Positions 1-10,112 of a DNA stretch of 64,000 bases are shown piece after piece. The first letter of the stretch is position 1. Every line of letters begins with the position of its first letter. The position numbers were made by a program, and so were the translations under genes. Source of the stretch: Neobacillus niacini (GTDB taxonomy: Bacteria > Bacillota > Bacilli > Bacillales > Cytobacillaceae); NCBI RefSeq assembly GCF_030817595.1, contig NZ_JAUSZN010000001.1:5144001-5208000 (forward strand), written 5' to 3'. The notes below the pieces were generated by a model that worked only from the letters and a program-made list of their open reading frames with translations, made no database searches and was not told the DNA's origin.

Positions 1-2
1 AG

Positions 3-1430
3 GCATGTGATGACTATGCGGTGAAATTAGGGATTGAAATGATCCCTTGTATTCAATCACTGGGCCATTTACGGGAAGCGCTTAAATGGAATTATGCTTC
101 CAATTTTAAAGACACAGATGACATTTTATTGGTTGATGAGCCAAAGACATATGAATTCTTGGAAAACTGTATAAGGGCAGCCTCTGAGCCTTTCCGTACC
201 AAGCGTATTCATATCGGAATGGATGAAACGTTCCAGCTTGGCTTAGGGAAATATTTGGAGAAACATGGTTATGAGAATCATATTGATATCATGAATAGGC
301 ATTTGAAAAAGGTTGTTTCTATTACGGATAAGTATGATCTAAAACCGATGATCTGGAGCGATATGTACTTTCCGTTGTTTCAGGAAAACAGCAAATATCG
401 AGATGAGTTCGGCAAGATTCCGGAAGACATACTAGCTTCCATCCCTGATGTAGAGCTTGTTTATTGGAATTATTATCGGAGAGAACAGGAAGTTTATGAG
501 CAGGATTTTCAACACCATAAGCTGCTAGGTCAGACGCCGATTTTTGCCGGCGGTGCGTGGACATGGAATGGGATTGTCCCAAACTATGGCAAAGCTATTG
601 CAACGACAGAGGCTGCTATGGCTGCGTGTAAAAAAGAGGGCATTAAAGAAGTGTTTGTTACACTGTGGGGCGACAATGGAGCCGAAACACCATTCTCTAC
701 ATCATTGCCGATCTTACAATTATTTGCAGAGCACACCTACCATAAGGAAGTCACACTTGAACAAACAGCGAAGCGCTATTCCTTCTGTGGTGAAGGAAAC
801 TTTGAGGATTTCATGGTCTTGAAGAAGTTGGATGAAACCCCTGGCGTCATGAAGGACAATATGAATACATCAATGACCTCTAAAGTATTGCTGTACCAGG
901 ATATACTAATTGGATTATACGATGAAAATAGTAAAGGATTATCCTTAGGTGAGCATTATGAAAAACTAGTTTCTGAGATTGAAAAAGCAAAATACAACAA
1001 CCCAAAATGGGAAAGCCTATTTGACTTTTATGAGCAATTGGCAAGGGTTCTAAGTGTGAAGGCGGAAATCGGAATTAAGATAAAAGAAGTTTACGATCGG
1101 AAAGATTACGAGCAAATGAAATCATTCCTTAAAGAACTTGATTGGATTCAAACCAATGTCAATCTGTTACGTCAAAAGCACCGAAAAATATGGTTTGAAT
1201 CGTACAAGCCATTTGGCTGGGAGGTCATCGATATTCGATACGGCGGCGTCATTACCAGAATTGACTCAGTAAAATATCGGATTCAAGAATGGCTAGCGGG
1301 CAGGATTACTGCTATTGAAGAATTAGAAGAAGAACGATTACGCCATGATGGGCCTTGGGAAATTGTTGACGGCTTAGTTGGCGGCAATGTTTATCATCGT
1401 ATCGTCACTGCAGGAAACTTTTCATTATAA
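3..1430 (+). CDS. GH20 beta-N-acetylhexosaminidase, 5'-truncated by window edge
   Basis: The reading frame is open back to base 3, so the gene starts upstream of the window; the GTG at 21 lies inside it. The fragment carries the GH20 signature HIGMDE (the H-x-G-x-D-E motif whose D/E pair supports substrate-assisted catalysis), and a later WTWNG segment typical of GH20 barrels. The family removes terminal beta-GlcNAc or GalNAc. GcnA-type GH20 enzymes are about 600-630 residues, so roughly 150 residues may be missing. The alpha-mannosidase gene follows after about 30 bp, suggesting one operon. Next to GH38 and GH85 genes, the inferred job is trimming GlcNAc from imported N-glycan fragments. Family assignment is firm; exact substrate is inferred. 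Confidence 0.85.
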   Translation, partial: ACDDYAVKLGIEMIPCIQSLGHLREALKWNYASNFKDTDDILLVDEPKTYEFLENCIRAASEPFRTKRIHIGMDETFQLGLGKYLEKHGYENHIDIMNRHLKKVVSITDKYDLKPMIWSDMYFPLFQENSKYRDEFGKIPEDILASIPDVELVYWNYYRREQEVYEQDFQHHKLLGQTPIFAGGAWTWNGIVPNYGKAIATTEAAMAACKKEGIKEVFVTLWGDNGAETPFSTSLPILQLFAEHTYHKEVTLEQTAKRYSFCGEGNFEDFMVLKKLDETPGVMKDNMNTSMTSKVLLYQDILIGLYDENSKGLSLGEHYEKLVSEIEKAKYNNPKWESLFDFYEQLARVLSVKAEIGIKIKEVYDRKDYEQMKSFLKELDWIQTNVNLLRQKHRKIWFESYKPFGWEVIDIRYGGVITRIDSVKYRIQEWLAGRITAIEELEEERLRHDGPWEIVDGLVGGNVYHRIVTAGNFSL

Positions 1431-1461
1431 AGGATAGAAATATCTAAATGGGGTGATTGGA

Positions 1462-4400
1462 TTGTTTTTAACGGAAAGAAAGTTTGAAGCGCGTATTCGG
1501 GAATTAGAAGGTTACCGTTATCGTGATTGCATAACGATTGATCAATTTATTACACAGGAAGACGACGGCAGGGTTGGGGCTTACCCGCCGGTATCTTACG
1601 ATGAAAACAGTGTCATGAAGCTGGGCGATTATTGGAAAGGCCGCGATCGATATATTTGGCTGCATGCGGACGTTGATTGTCACCTGCCAAACAATAGCAG
1701 GCAGGTTGTCGGCCTGTTCTCCTTCGGAAAGACTGGCGGTGGGAATAATTCAGGGTTTGAATCATTATTATTTGTAAATGGAAAACCCTATCAAGGTGTC
1801 GATTCCAATCATGAAGAAGTTCTTTTTGATGAACAAACCGCGAGTGGGCCGCTCACGTTAGATTTTAGACTTTGGTCGGGTCTTGAGGGTGGAGGAGTTC
1901 CGGTTGACAATGAATTCAAACTAGAGATGGCGAAAATCGGCTGGCTTGATAAGCGGGTGGATAATTTATACTACACCCTTTTGGCAGCGTATGAAGTATT
2001 GATGGAAACAGGTGAGGGGGAGTCAGCCTATACGATTTTGAAGCAGGTCATTTCTGATGCCTTACAGCATATTAGTTGGACGGAACCTGGGAGTCATGAA
2101 TTTTATGAATCCTGTTATGCTGCGGAGGAGAATTTAACCAAGGCACTTCAATCGATTGACAAATCATCAGAGATAACGGTGCACACTGTTGGCCATACAC
2201 ATATTGATGTTGCTTGGCTTTGGAGATTAAGAAATACGAGAGAGAAGTCAGCACGATCCTTCTCGACTGTTTTGCATTTAATGAAGCAATTCCCTGAATA
2301 TTTATTCTTACAAACACAGCCGCAGCTTTATGATTATATTAAAACGGATTATCCTGACATCTATGAACAGATGAAAGCTAGAATTGCGGAAGGCAAGTGG
2401 GAAGCAGGGGGTGCGATGTGGCTGGAAGCGGACTGTAATATTCCTAGTGGTGAGTCACTTGTCCGCCAAATTCTGCATGGAAAAGCCTTCTTTAAGGAAG
2501 AATTTGAGGTTGATTGTGAATATTTATGGCTGCCCGATGTGTTTGGGTACAGCTGGGCATTGCCACAAATCTTAAAAAAATCAGGCATCAAAACGATGAT
2601 GACAACGAAAATCAGCTGGAATCAATACAACCGCATGCCACATGATACCTTCTATTGGAAGGGAATCGATGGTTCAGAGATTTTAACACACTTTATCACA
2701 ACACCGGAACCATGGAACGGTCCAGACTCTTGGTTCTACACGTATAATGGCTTTATTACAGCCAAAACGGTTAAAGGAGCATGGACGGGCTATCGGGATA
2801 AGGACCTGTCAAAAGATCTGCTGCTTTCATACGGATATGGCGACGGCGGCGGCGGAGTCAATCGCCACATGCTTGAAATGCGAAGCAGACTGGACATGAT
2901 GCCTGGTATGCCGAATGTAAAGACATCAACGGCTGGAGAGTTTTTTGAAAAGCTCCACCAAAATGTAGCGGAGTCTAACGGCTATATCCATAAATGGGAT
3001 GGCGAATTGTATCTGGAATACCATCGGGGTACGTATACAAGCCAGGCGTTTATGAAACAAACAAATCGTAAATTGGAACTTTTATATAGAAGAGTTGAAT
3101 TCCTATCTTCCTGGATATCTGAAAATGGCGAGTGGATTGGCGATAAGGAGCTTAAAGACGGTTGGAAAATAATCTTACGAAATCAATTCCATGATATTAT
3201 TCCAGGTTCGTCTATCCATGAGGTATATGAGGACGCGAAGGAAGAATACAAGGAAGCGCTAGAAATAGGGGAAGGTGCAGGTTCACGCGTGATCAATAGC
3301 GGGATTGAACAGGCTGACCGTTCTGTGGTTCTATTTAACGCTTCACATCATAAGGGAATGAGAAATGTAGTAATCCCTCAATTTTCTGATTTTCAAGCGG
3401 GGGGATGGAAAGATCAAAACGGAACCGTATTATCACATCAAAAGCTTCCTGCTGGCTGGCTTGTTGAAGTGGATACACTTCCATCCTTTGGTGCCAAAAC
3501 ATTATCTTTTGAACCACAGGAAGCTGATCGAGAAAAGAAATCAAGCTTTATCTATCATGACCGGAAATTAGAAACACCGTTTTACCTTGTTGAATGGAAT
3601 GAATTCGGCCAGATGACAACGATTTACGATAAAGAGGCAGGACGTCATGTTCTAGCCGAGAATGAAAGAGGAAACGTTCTGCAAATTTTTGAGGATAAAC
3701 CACTTGCACATGATGCGTGGGATATTGATCTCTTCTATCAAGAAAAAATGGAAGAAATCCGCAAACTAGTCTCATTTGAAGTAGTTGAAAATGGCGAACT
3801 TGCCTTTACGATTCATGTTAAGTGGAAGTATCATCATTCTGACATTTCGCAGTCGATTGTTTTTTATCAAAGTGAGCGCAGAATTGATTTTGACACAAGT
3901 GTGGATTGGCACGAAAAGAATAAATTGCTAAAGGCTGCTTTCCCTGTAGATGTTCGAACAACGGAGGCAACCTATGATATCCAATTCGGAAATGTAAAGC
4001 GTCCTACGCATTGGAATACGAGCTGGGACATGGCCAAATTTGAATCAGTTGGACACCAATGGGCTGACTTATCAGAACCGGATTATGGTGTAAGTTTATT
4101 GAATGATTCCAAATATGGCTATGACATCAAAGAAAATACAATCCGTTTAACCTTATTAAAATCTGCGATTCATCCTGACCCAGAAGCGGATCAAGGAACC
4201 CATTCTTTTGTTTATTCGCTGTACCCACATATCGGGGATTGGCGGAAAGGAAAGACAGTGGAAAAGGCTTGGGATCTCAATGATCCGATTGTTGCTGTAG
4301 AAGGGAAATGGACAAAAGAAGTGTCATTCCTTGATACAAATTCTGACCATGTCTGGTTTGATGCTGTGAAGCCGGCTTATGATGGCAACGGAATTATTGT

Positions 4401-4572
4401 CCGCTTGCATGAATATGAGGGACGAAGAGGGAAGGTTTCGCTTGACGTTGGAAAAAACATCACTTCATGGGTAGAAACCAATCTAATGGAAGAAGCAACG
4501 GCAGAATTATGCCAATTGCCGATTGAGTTTGACATTAAACCATATGAAATTAAGACAATAAGAATCTTGTAA
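1462..4572 (+). CDS. GH38 alpha-mannosidase
   Basis: About 1036 residues, cytoplasmic (no signal peptide). Near residue 245 the protein has the GH38 zinc-binding motif HTHIDVAWLW. Further on, WLPDVFGYSWALP contains the aspartate expected to be the nucleophile. The C-terminal half is the usual beta-sandwich region. The reaction is hydrolysis of alpha-linked mannose from oligomannose or glycan fragments. I prefer the TTG start at 1462, because GGGGTGA sits just upstream; a GTG at 1453 is in frame but has no well-placed ribosome binding site. The gene lies about 30 bp after the GH20 gene and ends in a strong terminator. Released mannose could feed the ROK kinase and ManA encoded downstream. Confidence 0.93.
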   Translation: MFLTERKFEARIRELEGYRYRDCITIDQFITQEDDGRVGAYPPVSYDENSVMKLGDYWKGRDRYIWLHADVDCHLPNNSRQVVGLFSFGKTGGGNNSGFESLLFVNGKPYQGVDSNHEEVLFDEQTASGPLTLDFRLWSGLEGGGVPVDNEFKLEMAKIGWLDKRVDNLYYTLLAAYEVLMETGEGESAYTILKQVISDALQHISWTEPGSHEFYESCYAAEENLTKALQSIDKSSEITVHTVGHTHIDVAWLWRLRNTREKSARSFSTVLHLMKQFPEYLFLQTQPQLYDYIKTDYPDIYEQMKARIAEGKWEAGGAMWLEADCNIPSGESLVRQILHGKAFFKEEFEVDCEYLWLPDVFGYSWALPQILKKSGIKTMMTTKISWNQYNRMPHDTFYWKGIDGSEILTHFITTPEPWNGPDSWFYTYNGFITAKTVKGAWTGYRDKDLSKDLLLSYGYGDGGGGVNRHMLEMRSRLDMMPGMPNVKTSTAGEFFEKLHQNVAESNGYIHKWDGELYLEYHRGTYTSQAFMKQTNRKLELLYRRVEFLSSWISENGEWIGDKELKDGWKIILRNQFHDIIPGSSIHEVYEDAKEEYKEALEIGEGAGSRVINSGIEQADRSVVLFNASHHKGMRNVVIPQFSDFQAGGWKDQNGTVLSHQKLPAGWLVEVDTLPSFGAKTLSFEPQEADREKKSSFIYHDRKLETPFYLVEWNEFGQMTTIYDKEAGRHVLAENERGNVLQIFEDKPLAHDAWDIDLFYQEKMEEIRKLVSFEVVENGELAFTIHVKWKYHHSDISQSIVFYQSERRIDFDTSVDWHEKNKLLKAAFPVDVRTTEATYDIQFGNVKRPTHWNTSWDMAKFESVGHQWADLSEPDYGVSLLNDSKYGYDIKENTIRLTLLKSAIHPDPEADQGTHSFVYSLYPHIGDWRKGKTVEKAWDLNDPIVAVEGKWTKEVSFLDTNSDHVWFDAVKPAYDGNGIIVRLHEYEGRRGKVSLDVGKNITSWVETNLMEEATAELCQLPIEFDIKPYEIKTIRIL

Positions 4573-4577
4573 TTTTA

Positions 4578-4620
4578 AAAAATATGACCAGCTGGCAGTT
4601 ACCAGCTGGTCATATTTTTT
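4578..4620 (+). terminator. Rho-independent terminator after GH38 gene
   Basis: A perfect 12-bp stem (ATGACCAGCTGG paired with CCAGCTGGTCAT) with a six-base loop is followed by a T run. It closes the GH20-GH38 transcript before the ABC importer genes. Confidence 0.9.
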
Positions 4621-4718
4621 CATCTCGAAGATCTAAATTTCAGTTATCTAAGATTTTTGCACTTAATCCCAAATTAGTCAACTATAAATAGGGCTCTTTT
4701 CACTATAGAATAAAGGTA

Positions 4719-4732
4719 TGGAAGTGCTTACA
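4719..4732 (+). promoter_or_regulatory. Weak cre-like site upstream of importer operon
   Basis: TGGAAGTGCTTACA matches the CcpA consensus TGWAARCGYTWNCW at 12 of 14 positions and lies about 20 bp before the first permease start. Two mismatches, one of them at the central C, make this tentative. I could not find a convincing sigma-A promoter between 4621 and 4753. Confidence 0.25.
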
Positions 4733-4753
4733 ACAACTGAGAGGAGGATAAAT

Positions 4754-5683
4754 ATGAAAAAAATACTGAGTGATATTTATAAAAACCGAATCTGGCTGTT
4801 AATGGTTCTGCCTGGAACGATTTGGCTACTATTATTTTCTTATTTACCAATGTTTGGACAAGTTTTGGCTTTTAAGAAATTCAGAATTCACCCAGATGGT
4901 TTCTTTGCCAGTGTTATTAACAGTGAATGGGTTGGCTGGGAAAACTTCGAATATTTGTTTAGTACAAGTGATGCATGGATTATAACCAGAAATACCTTGG
5001 TATACAATATTATCTTTATTGTAGTGGGGTTAATTGCGGCTGTGGCAACGGCAATCATGCTTAGCGAGCTAGTGAATAAGAAGTTATCAAAAATCTATCA
5101 AACTTCCATCCTTTTTCCGCATTTTATCTCATGGGTTATCGGGAGCTACTTTGTCTTCACATTCTTAAGTACAGATCACGGCCTATTAAATCATGTTCTT
5201 AGCTGGTTCCATATCGATCCGATTTCATGGTATAGCGAGTCGAAGTATTGGCCGTTTATTCTAGTGTTTATGGCCCTATGGAAGGGTGTCGGTTACGGGA
5301 GTATCGTGTATTTAGCGTCCATCGTCGGGATTGATCGAGCATATTATGAAGCAGCCATGATTGATGGTGCCTCGAAGTGGAAGCAGATTAAGCATGTTAC
5401 CCTGCCAATGCTGAAACCATTAATGATTATCCTTACAATTATGAATATTGGAAGAATATTCAACTCTGATTTTGGACTCTTTTATCAAGTGCCAAGAGAT
5501 TCAGGGGCACTGTATTCAGTTACAAATGTTATCGATACATTTGTATACCGCGGCCTTATGAATTTGGGCGACATTGGTATGAGTACTGCAGCAGGTCTAT
5601 ATCAGTCAGCCGTTGGATTTACCCTTGTCATCATTACGAACTATATTGTAAGAAAAGTGGATGAGGAAAGTGCATTATTTTAG
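4754..5683 (+). CDS. Sugar ABC transporter permease, LplB type
   Basis: Integral membrane permease of about 309 residues with six predicted transmembrane segments. The EAA loop, EAAMIDGASKWKQIKHVTLP, is the docking site for the ATPase. The ATG at 4754 follows GAGGAGG at good spacing; the frame stays open upstream to 4718 but without a ribosome binding site. It resembles LplB-type permeases of complex-saccharide importers. It pairs with the next gene and the binding lipoprotein. No ATPase is encoded here, which is usual for this class because a shared MsmX-type ATPase serves several importers. The inferred substrate is an N-glycan oligosaccharide, judged from the surrounding hydrolases. Confidence 0.9.
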   Translation: MKKILSDIYKNRIWLLMVLPGTIWLLLFSYLPMFGQVLAFKKFRIHPDGFFASVINSEWVGWENFEYLFSTSDAWIITRNTLVYNIIFIVVGLIAAVATAIMLSELVNKKLSKIYQTSILFPHFISWVIGSYFVFTFLSTDHGLLNHVLSWFHIDPISWYSESKYWPFILVFMALWKGVGYGSIVYLASIVGIDRAYYEAAMIDGASKWKQIKHVTLPMLKPLMIILTIMNIGRIFNSDFGLFYQVPRDSGALYSVTNVIDTFVYRGLMNLGDIGMSTAAGLYQSAVGFTLVIITNYIVRKVDEESALF

Positions 5684-5775
5684 ATTATTTAATAGGTTTT
5701 GAGAATTGGCTGGCTTTGCACCTAGAAGCTTGCGCTTTTCTAAGAAGGGAGGGAAGGTCGCTTAGCGGCTAAACT

Positions 5776-6765
5776 ATGCCAAAGAAACTGCAAACTCAAT
5801 CATCTATCGCTTTGTCACAATCAACGAATGATATGAAAGGGGGTGGGGCAAAGATTTTAAGGAAAAAGTATAGAGACCCTCAACACCTGCACCCAGTCGT
5901 AAATACCATTATTAGTGTATTACTAGGAATTTTAGCGGTCATGTGCATTTTTCCCTTTATCTATGTCATCATTATTTCGTTTACTAGTGAAGAGAGTATA
6001 GTGAGAAATGGTTTTCAATTGTTCCCGAAAGATTGGAGCATTGATGCTTACCATTATCTATGGGGAATGAAGGCGCAATTCTTCCACTCTTACGGTGTAA
6101 CAATTTTTATTACGATTGTTGGCACAATTATTAGTGTATTTATGATAACGTTTTATGCTTATGCCATTTCAAGACCACAATTTAAGTATCGTAGATTTTT
6201 CACGTTTCTAGCATTTTTTACTATGCTTTTCAGTGGCGGTCTAGTACCTACTTACATTGTTGTCACCCAGTTTTTAGGTTTGAAAAATACCATTTGGGCA
6301 TTGATTCTGCCCCTTGCAATGAATGCGTTTTATATTATCATTATGAGAACCTTCTTCTTAAAATCAGTATCTGAGTCGATTTTAGAATCAGCAAGGATTG
6401 ATGGAGCAAGTGAATGGAGGATTTTCTTCCAAATTATCTTCCCGCTTTCCTTACCGGGAATTGCGACGATTGCCTTGTTTAGTACATTAGGTTATTGGAA
6501 TGATTGGTTTACGGCGTTACTGTATATCGATGAACCCAATTTAGTACCTTTGCAATCACTACTCATGAAAATCGAAGCAAATCTTGAATTCATGAGGCAA
6601 AATATGGATGTAGCAATCATGCAGCAAAGCTTGTTTGATACGATTCCACAAGAGTCAGCTAAAATGGCCATGGTCGTCATCGCCACTTTACCAATTGCAG
6701 TTTCGTACCCGTTCTTCCAAAAGTACTTTATTAGCGGACTGACTATTGGCGGCGTTAAAGAATAA
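5776..6765 (+). CDS. Sugar ABC transporter permease, YtcP/LplC type
   Basis: About 329 residues, six membrane segments, with the EAA motif ESARIDGASEWRIFFQIIFP. It is the second half of the permease pair. The start is uncertain. ATG 5776 has its purine-rich stretch about 20 bases away, and ATG 5833 (within MKGGGAKILRKK) has no clear ribosome binding site. The roughly 40-residue polar N-terminus ahead of the first membrane segment is longer than usual, so the true start may be internal. The binding lipoprotein gene follows 26 bp downstream, in the order permease-permease-binding protein typical of the LplB/YtcP group. Confidence 0.9.
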   Translation: MPKKLQTQSSIALSQSTNDMKGGGAKILRKKYRDPQHLHPVVNTIISVLLGILAVMCIFPFIYVIIISFTSEESIVRNGFQLFPKDWSIDAYHYLWGMKAQFFHSYGVTIFITIVGTIISVFMITFYAYAISRPQFKYRRFFTFLAFFTMLFSGGLVPTYIVVTQFLGLKNTIWALILPLAMNAFYIIIMRTFFLKSVSESILESARIDGASEWRIFFQIIFPLSLPGIATIALFSTLGYWNDWFTALLYIDEPNLVPLQSLLMKIEANLEFMRQNMDVAIMQQSLFDTIPQESAKMAMVVIATLPIAVSYPFFQKYFISGLTIGGVKE

Positions 6766-6791
6766 AAATTTTAGAATGAGGAGAATTTGAA

Positions 6792-8246
6792 ATGAAAAAA
6801 AGATTAATGCTTCTTCTTGCATTCGTTCTTACCATTGGTACGATTCTTTCAGCGTGCAGCGGTAAAGAAAATGCTACCTCAGACAAAGAGGGAAAAGATG
6901 GTCAACCATATGAAATTAAATGGTACACAATTGGAACTCCACAGAAGGATACTGCTAAGGTATTCGAAGAGGTAAACAAATATTTGAAGGAAGAAATTAA
7001 TGCTACAGTAAAAATGACCCAAATTGATTGGGGAGATTGGGCACAAAAATCGCAGGTAATGATTAATTCAGGGGAACCATTTGATATTATTTTCACTAAT
7101 GGTACTGAATATGTTCAAAATTCCCAAAAAGGTGCATTCCTTGCGATCGATGAGCTGTTAAACAAGGAAGGCAAAGAACTAAAAGAAGCGATCGACCCAT
7201 CGTTATTAGAGGGTATTAAGATTGATGGAAAAATTTATGGTGTTCCTACTAATAAAGAGGCGGCAAGACAAACGGTTTATACATTTAATAAACGTCTTGT
7301 TGACAAATACAACTTTGATATTTCAAAAGTACAAAGCTTAGAAGACCTTGAGCCAATGCTAAAAGTGATTAAGGAAAATGAACCTTCTATTACACCAATG
7401 GCAACATTTAAAGCGTATCTTCCATTTGACTATGTCTTTAATAATGAAATGCCATTTGCGTTCGCAATTGATGGTGACAGAGAGCATGTTATTAACCAAT
7501 TTGAATCTGATTTAGCGATGCAAACCTATAAAACGATGCATAATTATTATAAGGCAGGATACCTTAAAGAGGATGCTGCAACGAGTAAGGACAGCTGGCC
7601 AATGGATGTGGAAAACTGGTTTGTCCGCATGGGAGATTCCCAGCCATATGCTGATGCATTGTGGTCACGTGCAGCTAAATATGATGTAGTTTCTGTACCA
7701 GCTGAAGAACCAACTACTTTTAATGATTCTGTATCAGGTTCTATCCAGGCTATCTCAGCAACATCAAAAAATCCTGAAAAAGCTATGGGATTCTTAAACT
7801 TACTTAACACAGATCCATATCTTCGCAACCTTGTTGATAAAGGAATTGAAGGAGTTCATTACGAAAAGAATGAGGATGGAACGATTAAAGATCTTCCAGC
7901 ACGTATTGAACGATACAACTTGCCAACTTATTCTTTAGGTAACCATTTCATCCTTAATCTATATGAAAACGATCCAAAAGATAAATGGGAAAAATTCAAA
8001 GAGTTTAATGAAGCTGCAAAGCCAGCACCAACACTCGGTTTCCACTTCAACAGTGACCCAGTGAGATCGGAACTTGCATCGATTACGAATATCTCTAAAG
8101 AGTTCTATCCAGCCTTGGCAACAGGATCTGTTGACCCAGAAGAATACTTGCCAAAATTCAATAAAAAGTTAGAAGAAGCTGGAATCGATAAGGTGTTAAA
8201 GGAAATACAAAAGCAATTTGATGAGTGGAAGAGCAAACAAAAATAA
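6792..8246 (+). CDS. Sugar-binding lipoprotein of ABC importer (DUF3502-like)
   Basis: Extracellular solute-binding lipoprotein of 484 residues. The N-terminus is a lipoprotein signal peptide with lipobox LSAC and lipidated Cys22. The C-terminal third (from about residue 405, LGFHFNSDPVRSELASI onward) has the look of the DUF3502 domain found in complex-saccharide binding proteins. To my recollection, the pneumococcal N-glycan binding protein NgtS belongs to the same group. ATG 6792 is preceded by GAGGAG. It captures oligosaccharide outside the membrane and hands it to the two upstream permeases. A strong terminator follows directly, separating it from the sensor kinase gene. Confidence 0.9.
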   Translation: MKKRLMLLLAFVLTIGTILSACSGKENATSDKEGKDGQPYEIKWYTIGTPQKDTAKVFEEVNKYLKEEINATVKMTQIDWGDWAQKSQVMINSGEPFDIIFTNGTEYVQNSQKGAFLAIDELLNKEGKELKEAIDPSLLEGIKIDGKIYGVPTNKEAARQTVYTFNKRLVDKYNFDISKVQSLEDLEPMLKVIKENEPSITPMATFKAYLPFDYVFNNEMPFAFAIDGDREHVINQFESDLAMQTYKTMHNYYKAGYLKEDAATSKDSWPMDVENWFVRMGDSQPYADALWSRAAKYDVVSVPAEEPTTFNDSVSGSIQAISATSKNPEKAMGFLNLLNTDPYLRNLVDKGIEGVHYEKNEDGTIKDLPARIERYNLPTYSLGNHFILNLYENDPKDKWEKFKEFNEAAKPAPTLGFHFNSDPVRSELASITNISKEFYPALATGSVDPEEYLPKFNKKLEEAGIDKVLKEIQKQFDEWKSKQK

Positions 8247-8252
8247 TAAAAA

Positions 8253-8289
8253 AATCAAGCTGAGCGGCCACTCTCAGCTTGATTTTATT
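8253..8289 (+). terminator. Terminator between binding protein and sensor kinase
   Basis: A 12-bp stem (AATCAAGCTGAG with CTCAGCTTGATT) and an eight-base loop end in TTTATTG. The following gene starts only 18 bp later, so some readthrough is likely. Confidence 0.8.
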
Positions 8290-8306
8290 GCAATTGGGGA
8301 ATTCAA

Positions 8307-10112
8307 ATGGATATCAGAAGAAAAGGCAGATTCACTCAAAATATCTTTAATAAACTTTTTTTAACCTCGTCTCTAACAATCATTGCGACTGTTATTATCT
8401 TAATCGTGACGATTACCAACTACTACTCAGATATTATTATTCAAAAAGAAATCAATATCAATACAAGGACAATGGAAAGGGTAGAGGATTACTTTTCCGC
8501 AAAGGATGCTGATATTGATCGCGCCAAAAGGGATTTGTATGTGAATGGGGACATGATTGATGATATCTCCTTTGCCCTTAACAATGGGTATGAGGAATAT
8601 TTAAAATACCGTTTGGATAAATTTTCTGAAAGTCAATCATTTGTTCCAAGTAATATTGATACTTATTTAAATGCTTATTTCGGACAAGACCCTGATATTA
8701 ATGCAGTTGGTATCCGCTCGTTTGAAAACCCTTCGATTGAGTATTTGCACATCTATCATAATTTAAAATGGAATAAAAGCGTAGTAGTTAACCCCTCATC
8801 AAGCTTAGAATCTTCACTTCTTTCAAGAGGTATTCCTAACCTTAGTGGAGATGGGCTGCCTAAAGGCCGAAAGTTAACGAATACGATTACCAAAAAGATG
8901 ATTATTAATAATCCATTTTTGTTGAAGAAAATTGGTGAAATTACCATTTTCTACTCCACTGACCGTTTAGACAAAATTGTTAAAAAGCATGATGAATCCC
9001 CTGCTTCTTTCTTTTTGATAGATGGGGAAGGGAGTGTCGTTTATTCGTGCAATAATGGTGAAGTTCCCTTAGAGCTAATCGATCAGATAAAACCGGAAAC
9101 AAATGAGATAAAAATGGATTGGCAGGATAGAGGTTTTTATATAAATACGATAGCGAACAAAGGAGATTATACCTATGTCAGTGTGATTCCTGATAAAGGT
9201 TGGCAAAAGCTAACGATTATCAGAGGCACCATGTGGATTGCGATCATCTTTTTCATCATTATCTCTATTTTAATCACTTATTCCTTTACTCGAAATTATT
9301 CACGGCGAATTCATAACATTGTTTCGATTATTCGCCAGGTTGAAAAGGGAAACTTAGATGCAAGGATTCCAAAATCGAAGCATGAAGATGAACTATCGAA
9401 AATCGCTGTTAATATTAATTCGATGTTAGATGAATTGAATAATTATATTGAACAATTTTATCTATTAACTCTAAAGCAGCAGGAAGCGGAATTAAAAGCA
9501 CTTCAGGCACAAATTGATCCTCATTTTCTATTCAATACGCTAGAGGCCATTCGGATGGTAGCGGTCGTAGAGGGTTCAAAAACTTCTAGTAAAATGATAT
9601 TCCATTTATCCAAACTGTTCCGCTATTCGTTAGAATCGATCAATACAGTCCCTTTATATACTGAGATTGAGTATGTGAATCAGTATTTAAAATTAATGCA
9701 ATTTAAATACCCTAACAAATTACAGGTTTCCTTTGATATTCCCAGTGATGTTGAACGAACACCTGTGCAAAAATTAATTTTGCAGCCAATCATTGAAAAT
9801 TATTTCGTGCATGGTTTTAAAAAGGATCGGACAGATAATCAGTTATTTATACGTGCTAGGCATCTTGGTGATTTGGTAGAAATCAGTGTTGAAGATAATG
9901 GTAAAGGGATGACAGAGGAAGAGCATTCTAGAATTGTCCATCATATCAATTCTGAAGAGGGGGATGAAATGAAATCCATTGGATTAAGAAATATCCATCA
10001 ACGACTAAAATTGAAATACGGAAATCAGTTTGGGATTTCCTTAAATAGCATCCAAAGTAAAGGGACGATTGTTACCCTGTCAATTCCAGTAAGGGGGACC
10101 AGCCATGTATAA
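8307..10112 (+). CDS. Sensor histidine kinase, YesM family
   Basis: 601 residues. A membrane segment near residues 20-40, an extracellular sensor region of about 260 residues, and a second membrane segment near 310-330 are followed by a HAMP-like linker. The phosphoacceptor is in QAQIDPHFLFNTLEAIR (His406), diagnostic of the His_kinase/YesM family, and an ATPase domain with DNGKGM follows. Such kinases sense extracellular or periplasm-side sugar signals, often through a binding lipoprotein, and phosphorylate a YesN-type regulator. The regulator gene overlaps this one by 8 bp, indicating coupled translation. The inferred signal is the oligosaccharide imported by the upstream transporter. Confidence 0.92.
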   Translation: MDIRRKGRFTQNIFNKLFLTSSLTIIATVIILIVTITNYYSDIIIQKEININTRTMERVEDYFSAKDADIDRAKRDLYVNGDMIDDISFALNNGYEEYLKYRLDKFSESQSFVPSNIDTYLNAYFGQDPDINAVGIRSFENPSIEYLHIYHNLKWNKSVVVNPSSSLESSLLSRGIPNLSGDGLPKGRKLTNTITKKMIINNPFLLKKIGEITIFYSTDRLDKIVKKHDESPASFFLIDGEGSVVYSCNNGEVPLELIDQIKPETNEIKMDWQDRGFYINTIANKGDYTYVSVIPDKGWQKLTIIRGTMWIAIIFFIIISILITYSFTRNYSRRIHNIVSIIRQVEKGNLDARIPKSKHEDELSKIAVNINSMLDELNNYIEQFYLLTLKQQEAELKALQAQIDPHFLFNTLEAIRMVAVVEGSKTSSKMIFHLSKLFRYSLESINTVPLYTEIEYVNQYLKLMQFKYPNKLQVSFDIPSDVERTPVQKLILQPIIENYFVHGFKKDRTDNQLFIRARHLGDLVEISVEDNGKGMTEEEHSRIVHHINSEEGDEMKSIGLRNIHQRLKLKYGNQFGISLNSIQSKGTIVTLSIPVRGTSHV